Shown: positions 37,402 to 47,399, numbered from the stretch's first letter. The stretch is DNA of 64,000 nucleotides from Clavelina lepadiformis (GCF_947623445.1 NC_135243.1:19290479-19354478); one strand, 5' to 3'. The notes: generated by a model not told the origin, from the letters alone. Translations and numbers: made by a program.

Positions 37402-38873
37402 TTCATTTCATCTCAAATTAAGCTACCAAGGGTTTCTTTAACATTCAAACTGAACTAAATATTAAGTAGACAGGATTTAAAACATAGCAGGTATACATCA
37501 TGTGTCACCAATTGCAAAACTGATATAAACTTAAAGTGTCTTTAGAACGGACTGCTTATTATCGGGCATAATATATTGTAGCTCATTTGTTCTTTAGAGT
37601 TTACAAAGCTATCGAATTATCGAAAATTAGCCTTAAAATTCTGTTTTCATATTGTATGAGAATTTCCGTACAACCCAATACCAGTCAGTGCCTGGCACTT
37701 TGCTAGCTTTCATAAGGTTTTACAGGCGGGTGTTTTTAAGATTAAATGATATGATATCCCAATCATTATCCTCGGACTGAAGAAAGTCTTAGCATGATTC
37801 AAACTCGGTATCTTGATTCCTCATCACTCGAGCTCCGGTTATACGAAGCTGGTCTGTGTGCAAATTCCGACATATAATTAAATTTAAAGTTTGTTTTAAT
37901 TTGTTTTATTTTAATTAGGCTGTAGGTTAGGTCTACATTTTTATGCTATATTCTAACTACCCGAGTCCAAAATTGAAAACATGTTAATCTCAAATATAGA
38001 ACAGGAGCATGGTTTTCGCCTTGCTCAAGAGAATTACAAAGTTAGTGCCGCTGGGTAAGGAACATGGTGTGTCCTTACGGTAAGAGTTAAGTAGCAGAAA
38101 GCTGGGGCCTAATATACACGTGCACAACCAGACGACGTCATAATTTAAGTAACTGGTGTCTATTTTACCAAACCATCCTGTGGTTGTGCACTTGTACACT
38201 AGACCCGAAACTGCAAGTAGCCTACTGGCCCCCTGACAATCCTACGACCCCAAAATAGGACTGTAGCAACAAGTACCGTCAACCGGCTAGTAGGAGATCA
38301 TATTTTAAAGCCTATAAACAGGGACAGGGTAACGAATATGGTAGCCTACCATCCTGGTGCCCAATCCACTACCATACAGGTACAAAAAAGAGAGGCCTAC
38401 GCTACAGTTACAACAAAAAGTTGTATCAATGGAACAGTATGATTAAAATTCAATTACTGTACCAATTTTACCAAATATTAATTCAGACTAGGCTTACTAA
38501 ACTTCCGGGAAATAAAGTTAATTGAGCAGAAAAGGCGAAAAGCAGCCGCAAATCTGACAGGCATATCTAGTAGCTGTACTTGATGTCATGACAATGCGTT
38601 TTGCCGCCACCTAGAGTAAATAAGAAACATGTCAGAAGACTACAGAAACTTGTCCCGGATGGTGCAAACTTGATCAGGGCAATATGACGAAGGGATTTGG
38701 CATGACTAGGCGTAAGTTTGTCGACGAAAAGACTTGGAGATTACCATCGGGTTCAATAAAAACTTACAAAGAGGAAAATTAAACTAAAAAATTTTGTTTC
38801 TACAGTCTGCCTGAGAAAGTCACGTATTTCTCCCGATTATTCAATAATAATTCTTATTAAAAAAAATCAGGAT
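37402..38873. other. Flank between the WDR38-type gene and the tRNA region
   Basis: Promoter side of the WDR38-type gene, then about 1.4 kb with no gene seen. It contains MITE copy 3 at 38.1 kb. Confidence 0.5.
38105..38206. mobile_element. Palindromic MITE, copy 3
   Basis: Same orientation as copy 1. The right inverted end GGGTCTAGTGTACAAGTGCA (read on the minus strand) is the best preserved of the family; the left end has drifted (GGGGCCTAATATACACGTGC). Confidence 0.65.
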
Positions 38874-39043
38874 AGGTCCCTGAAAAGGAAATTTTTGCTT
38901 TTCAGACAAAACGTTTTAAAGAAATAAGCGTTTCTGTTCATTTCCAAAGAGGAATGTGTCACTATACTTTACAAAAAGAAGGCACTTAAAACAAGAATTT
39001 CCAAGTTGCTGGAAAAAGTTCCAAAACGGTAAAAATTTCAAAC
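38874..39043 (-). repeat. Inverted, diverged piece of the array spacer
   Basis: Aligns by eye to the reverse complement of the array spacer. GTCCCTGAAAAGGAA corresponds to GTCCCCAAAAGAGAA, AGAGGAATGTGTC to GGAGGAATACGTC, and ACAAGAATTTCCAAGTTGCT to ACAAGAATTCCCAAGTTGCT. It is the oldest-looking spacer copy and the only one in this orientation. No tRNA is recognisable beside it in that orientation. Confidence 0.6.
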
Positions 39044-39079
39044 CCGGTACCGTATTGAAATTTGCTACAATCGTTGCTT

Positions 39080-39153
39080 AACCTGTACCCAGAAATGCAA
39101 TTGAGACATTTAGATCTTCAGTCTGATGATTTCCAAACTGAGCTATCGAAACA
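39080..39153 (-). pseudogene. tRNA-Phe (GAA) relic
   Basis: The anticodon arm AGACTGAAGATCTAAA is identical to eukaryotic tRNA-Phe, and the D arm ATAGCTCAGTTTGGAA is close. The T arm and 3' acceptor side are unrecognisable, so this is decayed. Confidence 0.7.
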
Positions 39154-39161
39154 AGACTTGG

Positions 39162-39236
39162 TCAAATCCTACAAAGCTCTCAACTGCGATATTCACGTTA
39201 TTAGTTTGACGCACTAAACAACTGAACTAATCAGCC
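39162..39236 (-). pseudogene. tRNA-Ile (AAT) relic
   Basis: GATTAGTTCAGTTGTTTAGTG and ACTAATAACG follow the tRNA-Ile pattern (TTAGCTCAGTTGGTTAGAG and GCTAATAACG), with an AAT anticodon in the loop CTAATAA. The T arm is lost. Confidence 0.6.
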
Positions 39237-39518
39237 TCGTTAATTAAGTGTCCAAAATAATGATTGTCAGAAATTTCACCATTTTAAAATGGTTGAAATG
39301 TTTGCCATTTTGAAGCATTTCCCAGCGACTTGAGCGTTCTTGTTGCAAAAGTTTATTTGTGTAAGTTCATGAATCTATTTGTGTGAGTTATCACGACGTA
39401 CACCTCCCTGTTAATGAACAACAACCCTTAGATCTTAAAAAGGTTATTGGTCAAGAAAAGAAAAATTTATATGTTAGACCCAAATCATGAAATGTTTTTC
39501 AAGCTTATTTAAAATGCA

Positions 39519-39589
39519 TGCATTAACCGAGAATCGAATTCGGGCTTGACGCGTGGAAGGCGAAAAATCAACCTCTGAAACATCAATGC
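39519..39589 (-). pseudogene. tRNA-Gly relic (GCC-type body, TCC in loop)
   Basis: 71 nt. The acceptor GCATTGA pairs with TTAATGC (one G-T). TTCGCCTTCCACGCG follows TCTCGCCTGCCACGCG of tRNA-Gly-GCC, and the T loop TTCGATT is intact. The anticodon loop CTTCCAC reads TCC. Anticodon-stem mismatches make it doubtful as a gene, but it proves the Gly origin of the degenerate partner in every array unit. Confidence 0.75.
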
Positions 39590-39596
39590 ATGCACT

Positions 39597-39667
39597 TTCC
39601 CAGAGTGCAAAAAAATCCGAGACGCCTGGGAGAGAGCCAGAAATCCTAACCACTACACCATCTGAAA
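39597..39667 (-). pseudogene. tRNA-Glu relic beside the tRNA-Gly relic
   Basis: Retains the D arm, the anticodon loop CTCTC and the CCAGGCGTC stem region of tRNA-Glu-CTC, but the T arm is replaced by an A-rich run on the plus strand. Confidence 0.7.
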
Positions 39668-39783
39668 GCGGCGAACGTCATATCTTTGGTACAAGTTGTC
39701 ATGATTAATATAAAGTGAATGATTTATTTTCATCTACCCGCAAACATTAGACCTTCATTCAAATGAATTATAGATGCAAGCTT

Positions 39784-39857
39784 TGATCAAAGCCGAGCTT
39801 TAAACAGAAACATTGGCGTTATCAGCACAAGGATGTAACCAACTGAGTTAATCGATT
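39784..39857 (-). pseudogene. tRNA-Ile relic (loop reads GAT)
   Basis: TTAACTCAGTTGGTTAC followed by GTGCTGATAACGCCAA matches tRNA-Ile over the D and anticodon arms; the loop CTGATAA reads GAT. The T arm is decayed. A 15-nt tRNA-Glu head (CAGATGGTCTAATGG on the minus strand, 39,875-39,889) abuts it upstream. Confidence 0.6.
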
Positions 39858-40165
39858 TTGTTTGTTAAATGTCGCCATTAGACCATCTGTGAGCGGTAAA
39901 CGCCCTATCTTTGGACCAGTGAATAAAAGGCAATATTTTCACAATATTTAAACGTTGGAAATTTTTGACATTTTGAAGCATTTTCTAGCAACTTGGGAAT
40001 TCTTGTTTCAAAAATCTATTTGTGTAAGTTTTTCACGACGCATTTCTCCCTGTAAATAAAAAACAACCCTTAGTCCTTCCAAAACTTGTTTTTTAAGAAA
40101 TCGAAAATTTCTATTTCAGGGACTAATAATAATGAAAGCACTTATTCCAGGGAATTTAAAATTAA

Positions 40166-40236
40166 TGCATTGACAGGTAAGCGAATTCGGGCTTGCCGCG
40201 AGTCCGGCGTTAATTCTACCACTGAACCATCATTGC
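40166..40236 (-). pseudogene. tRNA-Gly-like partner, first array unit
   Basis: 71 nt starting GCAATGATGGTTCAGTGGTA. The 5' half including the A box matches tRNA-Gly; the B box has changed to AATTCGCTTACC and the anticodon stem no longer pairs. It is the least decayed Gly copy within the array proper. Confidence 0.7.
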
Positions 40237-40243
40237 ATGTACT

Positions 40244-40316
40244 TTCCCAGACCGGGAATCGAACCCGGGCCGCCTGGGTGAGAGGCCAGGAATCCTGACC
40301 ACTAGACCATCTGGAG
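40244..40316 (-). pseudogene. tRNA-Glu copy 1, extra base
   Basis: One extra base next to the anticodon loop and a changed 5' acceptor end (CCTCCAG for TCCCAGA). It sits at the array's left edge, where homogenisation is usually weakest. Confidence 0.7.
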
Positions 40317-40439
40317 GCTACGAAAGTCGTGTCTTTGGTCCAGTGAATAAAATGCGAAAACTTCACCATTCTTGAACGTTGAACATTTTACCATTTTGAA
40401 GTATTTTCTAGCAACTTGGGAATTCTTGTTTTAAGAGTC

Positions 40440-40659
40440 TATTTGTGTGAGTTTATCACGACGTATTCCTCCCTGTAAAATAACAACAACCCTTAGTCCT
40501 TCCAAAACTTGTTTTTTAGGAAATCAAAAATTTCTCATTTGGGGACTAACTTAATCATGAAAATATTTTTTCCAGCTAAATCAAAATTTATGCGTTGACA
40601 TGTTAGCGAATTCGGGCTGGCTGCGAGGCCGGCGTTAATTCTACCACTGAACTGTAAGA
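40440..40659 (-). repeat. Truncated unit without tRNA-Glu
   Basis: The unit breaks inside the Gly-like part (CCACTGAAC) and joins directly to the spacer (TGTAAGAGTCTATTTG), losing about 200 bp with the tRNA-Glu. The same junction recurs at about 42,975. Confidence 0.85.
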
Positions 40660-40886
40660 GTCTATTTGTGTGAGTTTATCACGACGTATTCCTCCCTGTA
40701 AAATAACAACAACCCTTAGTCCTTCCAAAACTTGTTTTTTAGGAAATCGAAAATTTCTCTTTTGGGGACTAATCATGAAAATATTTTTTCCAGCTAATTC
40801 AAAAGTAATGCATTGACAGGTAAGCGATTTCGAGCTGGCTGCGAGGCCGGCGTTAATTCTACCACTGAAGCAACATTGCATGCACT

Positions 40887-40958
40887 TTCCCAGACCGGGA
40901 ATCGGACCCGGGCCGCCTGGGTGAGAGCCAGGAATCCTGACCACTAGACCATCTGGGA
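40887..40958 (-). pseudogene. tRNA-Glu copy 2, T55C
   Basis: Clean CTC body except T55C, which alters the B box (GGTCCGATTCC). Residual activity is possible. Confidence 0.6.
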
Positions 40959-41220
40959 GCTACGACAGTCGTGTCTTTGGTCCATTCAATAAAATGCGAA
41001 AACTTCACCATTCTTAAACTTTGAAAATTTTACCATTTTGAAGTATTTTCTAGCAACTTGGGAATTCTTGTTTCAAGAGTCTATTTGTGTGAGTTTATCA
41101 CGACGTATTCCTCCCTGTAAGATAACAACAACCCTTAATCCTTCCAAAACTTGTTTATTAGGAAATCGAAAATTTCTCTTTTTTAGGACTAACAATGAAA
41201 ATATTTTTTCCAGCTAATTC

Positions 41221-41224
41221 AAAA
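41221..41224 (-). terminator. Pol III T4 terminator (representative)
   Basis: First TTTT on the minus strand after the Glu-Gly pair of the 41.3-kb unit. Every unit I checked has a T4 at this place although bases around it vary, and none lies between the two tRNA parts. Confidence 0.6.
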
Positions 41225-41228
41225 TCAA

Positions 41229-41299
41229 TGCATTGATAGGTAAGCGAATTCGGGCTGGCTTCGAGGCCGGCGTTAATTCTACCACTGAACCAACATTGC
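41229..41299 (-). pseudogene. tRNA-Gly-like partner (representative array copy)
   Basis: The A box TGGTTCAGTGG is intact. The anticodon arm, T arm and B box are degenerate and the acceptor stem pairs 5 of 7. Listed once as the model for all units. Confidence 0.65.
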
Positions 41300-41306
41300 A
41301 TGCACT

Positions 41307-41378
41307 TTCCCAGACCGGGAATCGAACCCGGGCCGCCTGGGTGAGAGCCAGGAATCCTGACCACTAGACCATCTGGGA
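41307..41378 (-). tRNA. tRNA-Glu (CTC), clean copy 3
   Basis: 72 nt. Acceptor TCCCAGA/TCTGGGA with discriminator A, A box TGGTCTAGTGG, anticodon stem CCTGG/CCAGG, loop CTCTCAC, T stem CCGGG/CCCGG, B box GGTTCGATTCC. All stems pair. The body closely follows animal tRNA-Glu-CTC. Confidence 0.93.
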
Positions 41379-41725
41379 GCTACGAAAGTCGTATCTTTGG
41401 TCCATTCAATAAAATGCGAAAACTTCACCATTCTTAAACGTTGAAAATTTTACCATTTTGAAGCATTTTCTAGCAACTTGGGAATTCTTGTTTCAAAAGT
41501 CTATTTGTGTGAGTTTATCACGACGTATTCCTCCCTGTAAAATAACAACAACCCTTAGTCCTTCCAAAACTTGTTTTTTAGGAAATCGAAAATTTCTCTT
41601 TTGGGGACTAATCATGAAAATATATTTTCCAGCTAATTTAAAATTAATGCATTGACATGTAAGCGAATTCGGGCTGGCTTCGAGGCCGGCGTTAATTCTA
41701 CCACTGAACCAACATTGCATGCACT

Positions 41726-41797
41726 TTCCCAGACCGGGAATCGAACCCGGGCCGCCTGGGTGAGAGCCAGTAATCTTGACCACTAGACCATCTGGGA
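41726..41797 (-). pseudogene. tRNA-Glu copy 4
   Basis: C27A breaks the top anticodon-stem pair and one D-stem base is changed; boxes A and B remain. Confidence 0.6.
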
Positions 41798-42144
41798 ACT
41801 ACGAAAGTCGTATCTTTGGTCCAGTCAATAATATGCGAAAACTTCACCGTTCTTAAACGTTGAAAATTTTACCATTTTGAAGCATTTTCTAGCAACTTGG
41901 GCATTCTTGTTTCAAGAGTCTATTTGTGTGAGTTTATCACGACATATTCCTCCCTGTAAAATAACAACAACCCTTAGTCCTTCCAAAACTTGTTTTTTAG
42001 GAAATCGAAAATTTCTCTTTTGGGGACTAATCATAAAAATATTTTTTCCAGCTAATTTAAAATTAATGCATTGACAGGTAAGCGAATTCGGGCTGGCTGC
42101 GAGGCCGGCGTTAATTCTACCACTGAACCAACATTGCATGCACT

Positions 42145-42216
42145 TTCCCAGACCGGAAAGCGAACCCGGGCCGCCTGGGTGAGAACCACTAATCCTGACC
42201 ACTAGACCATCTGGGA
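42145..42216 (-). pseudogene. tRNA-Glu copy 5, A58C
   Basis: A58C plus a T-stem change and two anticodon-stem mismatches (27 and 28). Confidence 0.7.
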
Positions 42217-42563
42217 ACTACGAAAGTCGTATCTTTGGTCCAGTGAATAAAATCCGAAAACTTCACCAATCTTAAACGTTGAAAATTTTACCAGTTTCAA
42301 GTATTTTCTAGCAACTTGGGAATTCTTGTTTCAACAGTCTATTTGTGTGAGTTTATCACGACATATTCCTCCCTGTAAAATAACAACAACCCTTAGTCCT
42401 TCCAAAACTTGTTTTTTAGGAAATCGAAAATTTCTCTTTTGGGGACTAATCATAAAAATATTTTTTCCAGCTAATTTAAAATTAATGCATTGACAGGTAA
42501 GCGAATTCGGGCTGGCTGCGAGGCCGGCGTTAATTCTACCACTGAACCAACATTGCATGCACT

Positions 42564-42635
42564 TTCCCAGACCGGAAAGCGAACCCGGGCCGCCTGGGTG
42601 AGAACCACTAATCCTGACCACTAGACCATCTGGGA
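42564..42635 (-). pseudogene. tRNA-Glu copy 6, A58C
   Basis: Same set of changes as copy 5, its direct neighbour, so the two units are a recent tandem duplicate. Confidence 0.7.
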
Positions 42636-42759
42636 ACTACGAAAGTCGTATCTTTGGTCCAGTGAATAAAATCCGAAAACTTCACCAATCTTAAACGTTG
42701 AAAATTTTACCATTTTGAAGTATTTTCTAGCAACTTGGGAATTCTTGTTTTAACAGTCT

Positions 42760-42978
42760 ATTTGTGTGAGTTTATCACGACGTATTCCTCCCTGTAAAAT
42801 AACAACAACCCTTAGTCCTTCCAAAACTTGTTTTTTAGGAAATCAAAAATTTCTCATTTGGGGACTAACTTAATCATGAAAATATTTTTTCCAGCTAAAT
42901 CAAAATTTATGCGTTGACATGTTAGCGAATTCGGGCTGGCTGCGAGGCCGGCGTTAATTCTACCACTGAACTGTAAGA
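42760..42978 (-). repeat. Second truncated unit without tRNA-Glu
   Basis: Same deletion junction as the truncated unit at 40.44-40.66 kb, 2,319 bp away. The following unit also matches, so a block was copied. Confidence 0.85.
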
Positions 42979-43205
42979 GTCTATTTGTGTGAGTTTATCA
43001 CGACGTATTCCTCCCTGTAAAATAACAACAACCCTTAGTCCTTCCAAAACTTGTTTTTTAGGAAATCGAAAATTTCTCTTTTGGGGACTAATCATGAAAA
43101 TATTTTTTCCAGCTAATTCAAAAGTAATGCATTGACAGGTAAGCGATTTCGAGCTGGCTGCGAAGCCGGCGTTAATTCTACCACTGAACCAACATTGCAT
43201 GCACT

Positions 43206-43277
43206 TTCCCAGACCGGGAATCGGACCCGGGCCGCCTGGGTGAGAGCCAGGAATCCTGACCACTAGACCATCTGGGA
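43206..43277 (-). pseudogene. tRNA-Glu copy 7, T55C
   Basis: T55C only; otherwise clean CTC. Confidence 0.6.
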
Positions 43278-43625
43278 GCTACGAAAGTCGTGTCTTTGGT
43301 CAATTCAATAAAATGCGAAAACTTCACCATTCTTAAACGTTGAAAATTTTACCATTTTGAAGTATTTTCTAGCAACTTGGGAATTCTTGTTTCAAGAGTC
43401 TATTTGTGTGAGTCTATCACGACATATTCCTCCCTGTAAAATAACAACAACCCTTAGTCCTTCCAAAACTTGTTTTTTAAGTAATCGAAAATTTCTCTTT
43501 TTTAGGACTAACAATGAAAATATTTTTTCCAGCTAATTCAAAATTAATGCATTGTTAGGTAAGCGAATTCGGGCTGGCTGCGAAGCCGGCGTTAATTCTA
43601 ACACTGAACCAACATTGCATGCACT

Positions 43626-43697
43626 TTTCCAGACTGGGAAGCGAACCCGGGCCGCCTGGGTGAGAACCAGTAATCCTGACCACTAGACCATCTGGGA
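43626..43697 (-). pseudogene. tRNA-Glu copy 8, A58C
   Basis: A58C, C27A, and acceptor and T-stem mismatches. Confidence 0.7.
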
Positions 43698-44043
43698 ACT
43701 ACGAAAGTCGTATCTTTGGTCCAGTCAATAATGTGCGAAAACTTCACCAATCTTAAACGTTGAAAATTTTACCATTTTGAAGTATTTTCTAGCAACTTGG
43801 GAATTCTTGTTTCAACAGTCTATTTGTGTGAGTTTATCACGACGTATTCCTCCCTGTAAAATAACAACAACCCTTAGTCCTTCCAAAACTTGTTTTTTAG
43901 AAATCGAAAATTTCTCTTTTGGGGACTAATCATGAAAATATTTTTTCCAGCTAATTCAAAAGTAATGCATTGACAGGTAAGCGATTTCGAGCTGGCTGCG
44001 AGGCCGGCGTTAATTCTACCACTGATGCAACATTGCATGCACT

Positions 44044-44115
44044 TTCCCAGACCGGGAATCGGATCCGGGCCGCCTGGGTGAGAGCCAGGAATCCTGCCCA
44101 CTAGACCATCTGGGA
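44044..44115 (-). pseudogene. tRNA-Glu copy 9
   Basis: T55C with further T-stem and D-loop changes. Confidence 0.7.
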
Positions 44116-44462
44116 GCTACGACAGTCGTGTCTTTGGTCCAGTGAATAATATGACAAAACTTCACCATTCTTAAACGTTGAAAATTTTACCATTTTGAAG
44201 CATTTTCTAGCAACTTGGGAATTCTTGTTTCAAGAGTCTATTTGTGTGAGTTTATCACGACATATTCCTCCCTGTAAAATAACAACAACCCTTAGTCCTT
44301 CCAAAACTTGTTTTTTAGGAAATCGAAAATTTCTCTTTTGGGGACTAATCATGAAAATATTTTTTCCAGCTAATTTAAAATTAATGCATTGACAGGTAAG
44401 CGAATTCGGGCTGGCTGCGAGGCCGGCGTTAACTCTAACACTGAACCAACATTGCATGCACT

Positions 44463-44534
44463 TTCCCAGACCGGGAATCGAACCCGGGCCGCCTGGGTGA
44501 GAGCCAGGAATCCTGACCACTAGACCATCTGGGA
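44463..44534 (-). tRNA. tRNA-Glu (CTC), clean copy 10
   Basis: Identical over 72 nt to the clean copy at 41,307. Confidence 0.93.
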
Positions 44535-44881
44535 GCTACGACAGTCGTGTCTTTGGTCCAGTGAATAATATGCGAAAACTTCACCATTCTTAAACGTTGA
44601 AAATTTTACCATTTTGAAGCATTTTCTAGCAACTTGGGAATTCTTGTTTCAAGAGTCTATTTGTGTGAGTTTATCACGACGTATTCCTCCCTGTGAAATA
44701 ACAACAACCTTTAGTCCTTCCAAAACTTGTTTTTTAGGAAATCGAAAATTTCTCTTTTGGGGACTAATCATGAAAATATATTTTCCAGCTAATTTAAAAT
44801 TAATGCATTGACATGTTAGCGAATTCGGGCTGGCTGCGAAGCCGGCGTTAATTCTACCACTGAACCAACATTGCATGCACT

Positions 44882-44953
44882 TTCCCAGACCGGGAAGCGA
44901 ACCCGGGCCGCCTGGGTGAGAACCAGTAATCCTGACCACTAGACCATCTGGGA
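44882..44953 (-). pseudogene. tRNA-Glu copy 11, A58C
   Basis: A58C and C27A; acceptor intact. Confidence 0.65.
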
Positions 44954-45300
44954 ACTACGAAAGTCGTATCTTTGGTCCAGTCAATAATGTGCGAAAACTT
45001 CACCAATCTTAAACGTTGAAAATTTTACCATTTTGAAGTATTTTCTAGCAACTTGGGAATTCTTGTTTCAAGAGTCTATTTGTGTGAGTTTATCACGACG
45101 TATTCCTCCCTGTAAAATAACAACAACCCTTAGTCCTTCCAAAACTTGTTTTTTAGGAAATCGAAAATTTCTCTTTTGGGGACTAATCATGAAAATATTT
45201 TTTCCAGCTAATTTAAAATTAATGCATTGACAGGTAAGCGAATTCGAGCTGGCTGCGAAGCCGGCGTTAATTCTACCACTGAACCAACATTGCATGCACT

Positions 45301-45372
45301 TTCCCAGACCGGGAATCGGACCCGGGCCGCCTGGGTGAGAGCCAGGAATCCTGACCACTAGACCATCTGGGA
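45301..45372 (-). pseudogene. tRNA-Glu copy 12, T55C
   Basis: T55C only. Confidence 0.6.
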
Positions 45373-45720
45373 GCTACGAAAGTCGTATCTTTGGTCCATT
45401 CAATAAAATGCGAAAACTTCACCATTCTTAAACGTTGAAAATTTACCATTTTGAAGTATTTTCTAGCAACTTGGGAATTCTTGTTTCAAGAGTCTATTTG
45501 TGTGAGTTTATCACGACATATTCCTCCCTGTAAAATAACAACAACCCTTAGTCCTTCCAAAACTTGTTTTTTAGGAAATCGAAAATATCTCTTTTTTAGT
45601 ACTAACAATGAAAATATTTTTTCCACCTAATTCAAAATTAATGCATTGATAGGTAAGCGATTTCGAGCTGGCTGCGAAGCCGGCGTTAATTCTAACACTG
45701 AACCAACATTGCATGCACTT

Positions 45721-45792
45721 TCCCCAGACCGGGAATCGAACCCGGGCCGCCTGGGTGAGAGCCAGGAATCCTGACCACTAGACCATCTGGGA
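45721..45792 (-). tRNA. tRNA-Glu (CTC), near-clean copy 13
   Basis: Clean body and both boxes; the 3' strand ends TCTGGGG, giving a T1-G wobble. Confidence 0.8.
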
Positions 45793-46139
45793 ACTACGAA
45801 AGTCGTGTCTTTGGTCCAGTGAATAATATGCGAAAACTTCACCATTCTTAAACGTTGAAAATTTTACCATTTTGAAGCATTTTCTAGCAACTTGGGAATT
45901 CTTGTTTCAAAAGTCTATTTGTGTGAGTTTATCACGACGTATTCCTCCCTGTAAAATAACAACAACCCTTAGTCCTTCCAAAACTTTTTTTTTAGGAAAT
46001 CGAAAATTTCTCTTTTGGGGACTAATAATGAAAATATTTTTTCCAGCTAATTTAAAATTAATGCATTGACAGGTAAGCGAATTCGGGCAGGCTGCGAGGC
46101 CGGCGTTAATTCTAACACTGAACCAACATTGCATGCACT

Positions 46140-46211
46140 TTCCCAGACTGGGAATCGAACCCGGGACGCCTGGGTGAGAGCCAGGAATCCTGACCACTAG
46201 ACCATCTGGGA
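46140..46211 (-). tRNA. tRNA-Glu (CTC), copy 14, one T-stem mismatch
   Basis: Changed variable loop (CGTC) and one T-stem mismatch; both boxes, anticodon arm and acceptor intact. May function. Confidence 0.6.
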
Positions 46212-46558
46212 ACTACGAAAGTCGTATCTTTGGTCCAGTGAATAAAATGCGAAAACTTCACCATTCTTAAACGTTGAAAATTTTACTATTTTGAAGCATT
46301 TTCAAGCAACTTGGGCATTCTTGTTTCAAAAGTCTATTTGTGTGAGTTTATCACAACGTATTCCTCCCTGTAAAATAACAACAACCCTTAGTCCTTCCAA
46401 AACTTGTTTTTTAGGAAATCGAAAATTTCTCTTTTGGGGACTAATAATGAAAATATTTTTTCCAGCTAATTTAAAATTAATGCATTGACATGTAAGCGAA
46501 TTCGGGCTGGCTGCGAGGCCGGCGTTAATTCTACCACTGAACCAACATTGCATGCACT

Positions 46559-46630
46559 TTTCCAGACCGGGAAGCGAACCCGGGCCGCCTGGGTGAGAAC
46601 CAGTAATCCTGACCACTAGACCATCTGGGA
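46559..46630 (-). pseudogene. tRNA-Glu copy 15, A58C
   Basis: A58C, C27A and an acceptor mismatch. Confidence 0.7.
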
Positions 46631-46979
46631 ACTACGAAAGTCGTATCTTTGGTCCAGTCAATAATGTGCGAAAACTTCACCAATCTTAAACGTTGAAAAT
46701 TTTACCATTTTGAAGTATTTTCTAGCAACTTGGGAATTCTTGTTTCAACAGTCTATTTGTGTGAGTTTATCACGACATATTCCTCCCTGTAAAATAACAA
46801 CAACCCTTAGTCCTCCCAAAACTTGTTTATTAGGAAATCGAAAATTTCTCTTTTTTAGGACTAACAATGAAAATATTTTTTCCAGCTAATTCAAAAGTAA
46901 TGCATTGACAGGTAAGCGATTTCGAGCTGGCTGCGAAGCCGGCGTTAATTCTAACACTGAACCAACATTGCATGCACTT

Positions 46980-47051
46980 TCCCCAGACCGGGAATCGAAC
47001 CCGGGCCGCCTGGGTGAGAGCCAGGAATCCTGACCACCAGACCATCTGGGA
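46980..47051 (-). pseudogene. tRNA-Glu copy 16, A14G
   Basis: A14G changes the invariant D-loop adenine and the A box; T1-G wobble. Confidence 0.6.
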
Positions 47052-47399
47052 ACTACGAAAGTCGTGTCTTTGGTCCAGTGAATAATATGCGAAAACTTCA
47101 CCATTCTTAAACGTTGAAAATTTTACCATTTTGAAACATTTTCTAGCAACTTGGGCATTCTTGTTTCAACAGTCTATTTGTGTGAGTCTATCACGACATA
47201 TTCCTCCCTGTAAAATAACAACAACCCTTAGTCCTTCCAAAACTTGTTTTTTAGGAAATCGAAAATTTCTCTTTTTTAGGACTAACAATGAAAATATTTT
47301 TTCCAGCTAATTCAAAATTAATGCATTGATAGGTAAGCGAATTCGGGCTGGCTGCGAGGCCGGCGTTAATTCTAACACTGAACCAACATTGCATGCACT

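Larger units (their letters stand above)
39276..39720 (-). repeat. Diverged outlying monomer of the tRNA array
   Basis: Same order of parts as the array unit (spacer, tRNA-Gly-like, tRNA-Glu-like) but with many substitutions, for example ACACCTCCCTGTTAATGAAC against ATTCCTCCCTGTAAAATAAC. It is an outgroup to the homogenised array and shows what its tRNAs used to look like. Confidence 0.75.
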
